A stretch of 64,000 bases of DNA, from contig CP070671.1 of the NCBI GenBank assembly GCA_020351875.1, positions 982,003 through 1,046,002 on the forward strand, read 5' to 3'. The DNA comes from Chromatiales bacterium. GTDB lineage: Bacteria > Pseudomonadota > Gammaproteobacteria > Steroidobacterales > GCA-2729495. The first letter of the stretch is position 1, and every line of letters begins with the position of its first letter. The notes beneath the pieces are model-generated. The model searched no databases. It worked only from the letters and a program-made list of their open reading frames with translations, and was not told the DNA's origin. A program made the position numbers and the translations under genes. Below, in pieces: positions 58,751 through 64,000 of the stretch.

Positions 58751-60658
58751 ATGCATCTCGTCCGCCTCAGCGACATCTGCCTGGACTTCGGCGACCAGGT
58801 CATCCTGCGCAACGCCGATCTCGTGCTGGAACCGGGCGAACGCGTGTGCCTGGTCGGGCGCAACGGTGCCGGCAAGACCACCCTGCTGAAACTGATCGCG
58901 GGCACGCTCGAGCCGGACCACGGGGAAATAGAGCGCCGCAGCGAGCTGCGCGTGAGCCAGCTGGAACAGACGCTGCCCGCGCAGCTGGAGTTGACGGCCG
59001 GTGAATACGTCGCCGAAGCGCTGGCCCCGGTGCAGGCGCTGGTGGACGACTACGAACGGCGCGCAGCGGCACACCCGCAGGGTCGCGCGCTGAAGGAACT
59101 GGAAGCGCAGCAGCAGCGCATCGACGCGCTGGACGGCTGGCGTATCGACCAACGCATAGCCACCACGCTCAGCGAACTGGGACTGCCGGCCGAGCGGCCG
59201 CTGCGCGAGTTGTCGGGGGGCTGGCGCCGCCGGGTCAGTCTCGCCCGCGCGCTGGTTACCCGGCCCGACCTCCTGCTGCTGGATGAACCGACGAACCACC
59301 TGGACCTGGCCACGATCGGCTGGCTGGAGGATCGCATTCGCGGCTGGTCCGGCAGCGTGCTGTTCGTGACCCATGACCGGGCCTTTTTGCAGCGGCTGGC
59401 AACCCGGATTGTGGAACTCGACCGTGGTCAGTTGACCAGCTGGCCCGGCACCTACCACCAGTACCTGGAGCGCCGGGCCGCGGCGCTGGTGGCCGAAGCC
59501 CGCGCGAACCGGGAGTTCGACAAGAAGCTGGCGACCGAAGAAGCGTGGATTCGTGAGGGCATCAAGGCGCGGCGAACCCGCAACGAGGGCCGCGTGCGAG
59601 CCCTGAAAGCGATGCGGGACACGCGGGCCGCGCGGCTCGACAAGCCGCACCAGGCGCGCATCAACATCGACGAATCGGAGCGTTCCGGGCGCAAGGTCAT
59701 CACCGCGCGCAACGTGAGCTACGGCTACGACGACGAAACGCTGATCAAGGACTTCTCCATGAAGATCATGCGCGGTGACCGCATCGGCCTGATCGGCAAC
59801 AACGGGGTCGGCAAGAGCACGCTGTTGTGCCTGCTGCTCGGTGATCTCCAGCCGCAGACCGGCACGGTGAAGCACGGCACGGGACTGGAGATCGGCTACT
59901 TCGACCAGCTGCGCGGCACGCTGGACCTGGACAGGAGCGTGGCCGAGAACGTCGGTGAGGGTCGCGACTACATCAGGATCAACGGCAAGGAACGCCACGT
60001 GATCGGTTACCTGCGCGGATTCCTTTTCAGTGCGAAGCGCGCGATGATGCCGGTGAAGGCCTTGTCGGGCGGTGAACGCAATCGCGTCATTCTCGCCAAG
60101 CTGTTCACGCGGCCCACGAACCTGCTGGTCCTGGACGAACCCACGAACGACCTGGACGTGGAAACGCTGGAGGCGCTGGAAGCCCGGCTGGCGGAATACG
60201 ACGGCACGCTAATCGTGGTCAGTCATGACCGGGAATTCCTGGACAATGTCGTCACCAGCATCCTGGTCTTCGAGGCCGACGGCGAGCTGCGTGAATACGT
60301 GGGCGGTTACAGCGACTGGGCGCGCCGCGGCCATGGGCTCGCGGAGATGGACGACCCGACCGGCGGCGGCAAGGCAGGGTCCGGGAAGAACCGGCCGACC
60401 AAGCGCCCGACCAAGCTCAGCTACAAGGACCAGCGGGAACTCGACCGGCTACCCGGCCGGATCGAAGACCTGGAGGCGCGGGTCGCAAGCTTGCAGGCCC
60501 AGGTGAGCGCGCCGGATTTCTATGCCGGGCCACACGCGGAAACCCGGCGCGTGCTCGACGACCTCGACAGCGCACAGGCCGAGCTGGAAGCCGCGGTGGA
60601 ACGCTGGGCAGAACTGGAGGAAACGCGCGAGAGCCTGGGCCGTTCGGGTCAGCGCTGA
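58751..60658 (+). CDS. uup: ABC-F ATPase Uup
   Basis: The 635-residue protein has two ABC domains. Walker A motifs are GRNGAGKTT (about residues 37-45) and GNNGVGKST (about 349-357). Signatures LSGGWRRRVSLARAL and LSGGERNRVILAKLF follow, each with LLDEPTNHLD or VLDEPTNDLD. A C-terminal coiled coil with basic linker (KRPTKLSYKDQRELDRLPG) is typical of Uup, which binds branched DNA and ribosomes. The stop lies 10 bases into the convergent NmrA-like gene end. Confidence 0.94.
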   Translation: MHLVRLSDICLDFGDQVILRNADLVLEPGERVCLVGRNGAGKTTLLKLIAGTLEPDHGEIERRSELRVSQLEQTLPAQLELTAGEYVAEALAPVQALVDDYERRAAAHPQGRALKELEAQQQRIDALDGWRIDQRIATTLSELGLPAERPLRELSGGWRRRVSLARALVTRPDLLLLDEPTNHLDLATIGWLEDRIRGWSGSVLFVTHDRAFLQRLATRIVELDRGQLTSWPGTYHQYLERRAAALVAEARANREFDKKLATEEAWIREGIKARRTRNEGRVRALKAMRDTRAARLDKPHQARINIDESERSGRKVITARNVSYGYDDETLIKDFSMKIMRGDRIGLIGNNGVGKSTLLCLLLGDLQPQTGTVKHGTGLEIGYFDQLRGTLDLDRSVAENVGEGRDYIRINGKERHVIGYLRGFLFSAKRAMMPVKALSGGERNRVILAKLFTRPTNLLVLDEPTNDLDVETLEALEARLAEYDGTLIVVSHDREFLDNVVTSILVFEADGELREYVGGYSDWARRGHGLAEMDDPTGGGKAGSGKNRPTKRPTKLSYKDQRELDRLPGRIEDLEARVASLQAQVSAPDFYAGPHAETRRVLDDLDSAQAELEAAVERWAELEETRESLGRSGQR

Positions 60659-61455
60659 TCCGCTTCCAGCTCGGCGAGCTGCGCGCGCCAGTCGCCCGGT
60701 GCCTGGGTCGGATCATTCGCGATTTCAAAGGTGGCATTGCGCGCGCCGGGGTTGTCCAGGCACTCGATCAGCACCTGCGCGAGGTCGTCCCGCGACAGCG
60801 TGCTGCGCAACAACGGCCGCCAGTTGTCGCCCTGCTCGATCAGCAGGCCCTGTTCGCCGGCCGGCCGGTTCACCAGCCCGGCCGGGCGCGCAATCGTGTA
60901 CGCGAGCCCGCTGTCGCGCAGGTGCTCCTCGCCCTTGAAGCGCCATTCCAGCGCGCCTTTTGTGGCTTTGTTGAACGGATGAGCCGGGTCCGTCACGCCG
61001 ATGGCCGTCAGCAGCACGAAGTGCTCGACCCCTTCCGCCTTCGCCGCTTCAACCAGGTTCACGATGCCGCCATAGTCCACGAACTCCGCGCTGTTCGGCC
61101 CGCTGATTTCCCGCGAACCGACCACGCTGATCACGGCCGTGACGCCGGCCATGATTTCCTGCATGCGTGCCGCGTCCCGCACATCGCCCTCGACCCAGTT
61201 CATGTCCGCGTAGGCCTGGCCCCAACGCTCGATGGCCGTGTCCCGGTTGCGGGTCAGCGAACGGAAGCTGCGGCCCTGCTCTTTCAGGTGCCCGATGACA
61301 TAGCGGCCGACGCGGCCGGACGCACCGGCGACCAGGATCAGCTCCGGTGGCTCGGCCTCTGCGACGGAACCGGCGGGCCGGCTCTCCTGGCTCGCGCACG
61401 CCCCCAGGGCCAGGGACAGCAGTCCGAGAGCCAGGGTGATAAAGAGTCTTTGCAC
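60649..61455 (-). CDS. NmrA-like NAD(P)-binding lipoprotein
   Basis: About 268 residues from GTG 61455 (AGGAA upstream; a second GTG at 61470 is possible). The lipobox is LALGAC. The Rossmann motif GASGRVGRYV (about residues 43-53) and the later blocks VISVVGSREISG and VEHFVLLTAIGV match the NAD(P)H-binding/NmrA family of epimerase-like regulators or reductases. Export of a cofactor-binding fold is unusual. Its 3' end overlaps uup by 10 bp, tail to tail. Confidence 0.8.
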   Translation of the reverse strand: MQRLFITLALGLLSLALGACASQESRPAGSVAEAEPPELILVAGASGRVGRYVIGHLKEQGRSFRSLTRNRDTAIERWGQAYADMNWVEGDVRDAARMQEIMAGVTAVISVVGSREISGPNSAEFVDYGGIVNLVEAAKAEGVEHFVLLTAIGVTDPAHPFNKATKGALEWRFKGEEHLRDSGLAYTIARPAGLVNRPAGEQGLLIEQGDNWRPLLRSTLSRDDLAQVLIECLDNPGARNATFEIANDPTQAPGDWRAQLAELEADQR

Positions 61456-61510
61456 AATCTGTTCCTGCACGCGTTTTCGCGGTGATGATAGCGGTAGCGC
61501 CAAAAAACCA

Positions 61511-61532
61511 AGGGCGACCCGCGGGCCGCCCT
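61511..61532 (-). terminator. Intrinsic terminator for the Rieske oxygenase gene
   Basis: AGGGCGGCC and GGTCGCCCT form a nine-pair stem with one G-T pair. On the minus strand TGG and then TTTTTT follow (61502-61507), as expected for a Rho-independent terminator about 25 bp after the stop. Confidence 0.75.
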
Positions 61533-61555
61533 CGATCGTTACCACGTGTCGGCGG

Positions 61556-62743
61556 TCAGGCCGCTTGCTGATCGTCCTTGCTCTGCTTGCGGGCCTGCCG
61601 GCTTTCCAGCAGCGGCACGGACTCGACCACCCAGTTGCCCGCCGTCCGCCGGCCCGGGCTCGGGATCGCAAAGGCCGTGGACTTGCCGTTCCGTTCCTGG
61701 AACGTGTCCCAGTCGATCCGCCAGCCCTTCTCGTCGAAGCGCGCGAGCCAGTCACGGTAACCGACGATCGCCTTGTCCGCCGGCATCAGCACTTCCTTGG
61801 TGTTGCTGATGGGCGTCTGGGTCGGATACAGGTCCAGCAGGATATCGATATCCTGTTTCGCGATGGCCTTGTTGCGGGCGTGAATTGGCCCATCCTGCTC
61901 GGGTTCCGGCATGAAGTTGCGCATGTTCAGGAAGAAAATGCGCGTGTGGGTCGGGCTCACCGGCTGCTCGAAGAAGTACTGCCGGAAGCCAACGCCGGGC
62001 TGAATGTTGATGTAGGTGATCACGGTGTTCGGCCCGTAGGTACCACCACCCGCATACAGGTCGCCGGCTTCCTCTCTGACCTTGCCCCAGGTCTTGCCCT
62101 TCAGCGGCGGCGCGTTGAACTTGTGCATGAACCACATGCCGTAGCCCTGCTCGTGGTCTTCGACATCGTAGTCGTTCACTTTGTAGGTGTCGCGGTTGAT
62201 GCCCGCAAAACCGTGAGTGGGATGCACGAACTCGTTATGGGCAGGATCCAGCGCATTCTCGATAGACCGCTCGTAGTAGTAATCCACTTCCAGCACGAGG
62301 ATAGAGTTCGCGCGCCAGCCTTCCTGGCCGTATTCCTCGACATCGAGCAGCGGCGGGCGCTCTTCTTCGGGCAGGTCACCCATGAACGCAAACACGATGC
62401 CGTATTTTTCCTGCACGGGATACGCGTCAATCTTTGCGCGGGCCGGCGGCTTCTTGCCATAGCCGATGGACGGGATGTTCTTGCACTCGCCGTCGCCACC
62501 GAATTCCCAGCCGTGATAGGGACACACGATGCAGCCATTGATCAGGCGGGGGGCGCTCTCCGGGCCAGACCACGCGCCGCCCAGGGAACCGCCCCGGTGC
62601 ACGCAGGTGTCGCTGAGGACGTGAGCCTTACCGTCATCATCGCGAAACGCGACCACGTTCACGCCCAGCAGGCTGACCTTCTGGGGCTCGTCCGGGCCGA
62701 GATCTTCGCTGCGAATGATGGGGTACCAGAAGTTGATATACAT
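61556..62743 (-). CDS. Rieske non-heme iron oxygenase
   Basis: The 395-residue protein starts at ATG 62743 behind GGAGGAGG. The Rieske site is complete: Cys47-x-His49 (CVHRG) and Cys74-x2-His77 (CPYHGWEF). The mononuclear iron site reads Asn163-x2-Asp166-x2-His169-x4-His174 (NALDPAHNEFVHPTH), and a distal Asp is expected in the C-terminal part. Members hydroxylate or demethylate aromatic rings and other substrates and require a reductase, which is not adjacent. The gene stands alone, with a strong terminator. Confidence 0.93.
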   Translation of the reverse strand: MYINFWYPIIRSEDLGPDEPQKVSLLGVNVVAFRDDDGKAHVLSDTCVHRGGSLGGAWSGPESAPRLINGCIVCPYHGWEFGGDGECKNIPSIGYGKKPPARAKIDAYPVQEKYGIVFAFMGDLPEEERPPLLDVEEYGQEGWRANSILVLEVDYYYERSIENALDPAHNEFVHPTHGFAGINRDTYKVNDYDVEDHEQGYGMWFMHKFNAPPLKGKTWGKVREEAGDLYAGGGTYGPNTVITYINIQPGVGFRQYFFEQPVSPTHTRIFFLNMRNFMPEPEQDGPIHARNKAIAKQDIDILLDLYPTQTPISNTKEVLMPADKAIVGYRDWLARFDEKGWRIDWDTFQERNGKSTAFAIPSPGRRTAGNWVVESVPLLESRQARKQSKDDQQAA

Positions 62744-62900
62744 GGGCTCCTCCTCCCTTGTTCTGCTGGGATTTCTACCGGCCAGGGGCCCCGGACGACA
62801 TACGGAGAATTACCTATCGCCCGGTCACGAGCCCCGGGGCAAGGCATTCTGACCAGCCCCGGCAGACATGCCGCAGTCCAGCGGTTAGGCTTGACCGGCC

Positions 62901-64000
62901 ATGAGCGAACGGAAGCTGAAACGGGCCGTGCGTCGCGCCCTGATTCTGCGCCTGGGCGGCGTTGCGCTGGTCCTGTGCGCCGTATTCGCCGGGGTAGCGT
63001 GGGTGAACGGCAATGCCCGCATGGAACAGGCCGTAGCGGAACTCGCGCGCCTGGAAGGGGCCCGTTTCAGACGCCTGGCGAGCCCCCTGCTCCAGGGCAA
63101 CGAGACGACGCCGGCCAGGTGGCAAAGCGCGCTGCAAACACTGGCGCGACAGGGAGCGGCCACTGAACTCGCCGGCGGCCGGTTCGTGCTGGCCAAGGTG
63201 TTCGACACGGACGGGCGCGAGCTGGCCGCCCTGGATGATCCCGGGTTTCCCGGCATTGACGAGTTGCGTACCGCAGCTGCCAACCTGGCGTTCGATCCTC
63301 CGGAGTCGACCGGTTACCGGGCCGTGAGCCGCCGCGTCGGCGATCGCACCTACGTCGCCACGGCGGTCGCGGTGCGCGACGCCGAAGGTGCTATCCGCGG
63401 CTGGCTGGGCGGCGCCTTCGCGGTCTCACCAGCGGCCATGGCCAAGTTGCGCGGCAATATCGGCCGGACGCTGCTGTACGTGATCGCCATCGTGCTGGTG
63501 ACCTCCGTTGCGCTGTTCCCGGTCATCAGCGCACTGGTGAACCGGCTCGCGGCGGCCAGCGTGGACCTGCTGGATGCGAACCTGGAAACCATCCAGGTAC
63601 TCGGCAGCGCGATCGCCAAGCGGGACAGCGATACCGATGCCCACAATTACCGCGTCGCGGTGTACTCGGTACGCCTGGGCGAGGCGGCCGGTCTGGCGGC
63701 AGAAGAGATGCCTGCCCTGATCAAGGGCGCGTTGCTGCATGACGTGGGCAAACTGGGCATTCGCGACGACGTGTTGCTGAAGCCCGGCAAGCTCAGCGAC
63801 GACGAATTCGAAACCATGAAAAGCCACGTGGAACACGGGCTGGACATCACGAGCCGCGCCCGCTGGCTGAATGATGCGGGCGACGTGGTCGGCGGCCACC
63901 ATGAAAAATTCGACGGGGCCGGCTATCCGGCAGGCCTGGTCGGGGAAGATATTCCGATCAACGCGAGAATCTTCGCCATTGCCGACGTATTCGACGCGCT
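62901..64000 (+). CDS. Membrane HD-GYP phosphodiesterase (cut by window end)
   Basis: An open frame from ATG 62901 runs to the window end (366 codons visible). It has a signal-anchor helix (LILRLGGVALVLCAVFAGVAW), an extracytoplasmic sensor region to about residue 190, a second helix (GRTLLYVIAIVLVTSVALF), a coiled linker and an HD-GYP domain. Key residues are His280-Asp281 in LLHDVGKLGI and HHEKFDGAGYP (His333-334 to Pro). The domain hydrolyses cyclic-di-GMP to GMP, reporting on a signal sensed in the periplasm. The output end lies beyond 64000. Confidence 0.93.
   Translation, partial: MSERKLKRAVRRALILRLGGVALVLCAVFAGVAWVNGNARMEQAVAELARLEGARFRRLASPLLQGNETTPARWQSALQTLARQGAATELAGGRFVLAKVFDTDGRELAALDDPGFPGIDELRTAAANLAFDPPESTGYRAVSRRVGDRTYVATAVAVRDAEGAIRGWLGGAFAVSPAAMAKLRGNIGRTLLYVIAIVLVTSVALFPVISALVNRLAAASVDLLDANLETIQVLGSAIAKRDSDTDAHNYRVAVYSVRLGEAAGLAAEEMPALIKGALLHDVGKLGIRDDVLLKPGKLSDDEFETMKSHVEHGLDITSRARWLNDAGDVVGGHHEKFDGAGYPAGLVGEDIPINARIFAIADVFDA

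Noticed and set aside
58622..59998. 458-codon minus-strand frame opposite uup
   Set aside because: Antisense shadow of the Uup gene. No recognisable domain and biased composition.
61436..63166. 576-codon plus-strand frame opposite the Rieske oxygenase
   Set aside because: Shadow of the Rieske gene; the minus-strand frame has complete cluster motifs and a good start site.
1..64000. CRISPR array, tRNA, rRNA, prophage or insertion sequence
   Set aside because: Read for repeated short spacers, cloverleaf-like segments, transposase motifs and phage structural genes and found none. Small RNAs cannot be excluded by eye.

Overview
This is a GC-rich, gene-dense chromosomal window with about 56 intact or near-intact genes plus a few remnants. 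It carries no rRNA, tRNA, CRISPR array, phage block or insertion sequence that I could see. The content points to a free-living gammaproteobacterium, probably an environmental or marine lineage. Indicators are Sec, Tat and lipoprotein signals, an RND efflux pump, CopA/CopB, a bactofilin, several MscS channels, an HD-GYP protein, REP-like palindromes and a locus laid out like E. coli yqjFG-yhaJK. Species cannot be settled from this sequence.

Layout. 1-1.7 kb: end of a parvulin isomerase gene, a HupE/UreJ-type membrane protein and a SpoIIAA-like protein. 1.8-7.2 kb: YSC84-like and MscS genes (minus), then a SPOR lipoprotein, pdxH and a phospholipase-D-type lipoprotein (plus). 7.4-11.2 kb: a CPA1 antiporter behind a 9-codon leader ORF, a Rieske-glutamate synthase fusion and a DUF5996 protein. 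11.3-18.9 kb: minus-strand block with an MBL hydrolase, a giant MscS/MscK-like channel, a small MscS and a CASTOR/POLLUX-like channel. 19-25.4 kb: DUF3604 protein, methyltransferase-like protein, bactofilin and copper genes. 25.4-31.7 kb: RRM protein with a small basic partner, LLM oxidoreductase, glutathione peroxidase, a lipoprotein, a VPLPA-CTERM protein, an exported SDR and a membrane protein. 31.7-37 kb: RND pump, a scar of gene fragments and a MarR regulator.

37.3-43.7 kb: SnoaL-like protein, then a quinone/electrophile detoxification cluster (dienelactone hydrolase, glutathionyl-hydroquinone reductase, pirin, a DoxX remnant, divergent LysR), DUF427 and a B12-binding protein with the CarH-type Wx9EH motif. 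43.9-50.2 kb: a second exported SDR, DUF4332, dodecin, a beta-CASP nuclease, a HerA-like ATPase and a zincin. 50.7-57.1 kb: NDH-2-like flavoprotein, TauD/TfdA dioxygenase, alpha/beta hydrolase and a tandem duplication of a two-gene hupE-DUF6512 module. 57.1-64 kb: membrane protein, lipoprotein SDR, Uup, lipoprotein NmrA-like protein, Rieske oxygenase and an HD-GYP protein cut by the window end.

Themes. Envelope and osmotic homeostasis: three MscS proteins, a POLLUX-like channel and a CPA1 antiporter. Metal handling: three HupE-like proteins and CopA/CopB. Redox and electrophile stress: Gpx, GHR, pirin, DLH, RND pump and several oxidoreductases carrying export signals. The most unusual items are the tandem hupE-DUF6512 module, the Rieske-GltB fusion, the HTH-less CarH-like B12 protein, the decayed DoxX ORF coupled to pirin, and dispersed repeats including one that supplies the C-terminus of the GHR gene.
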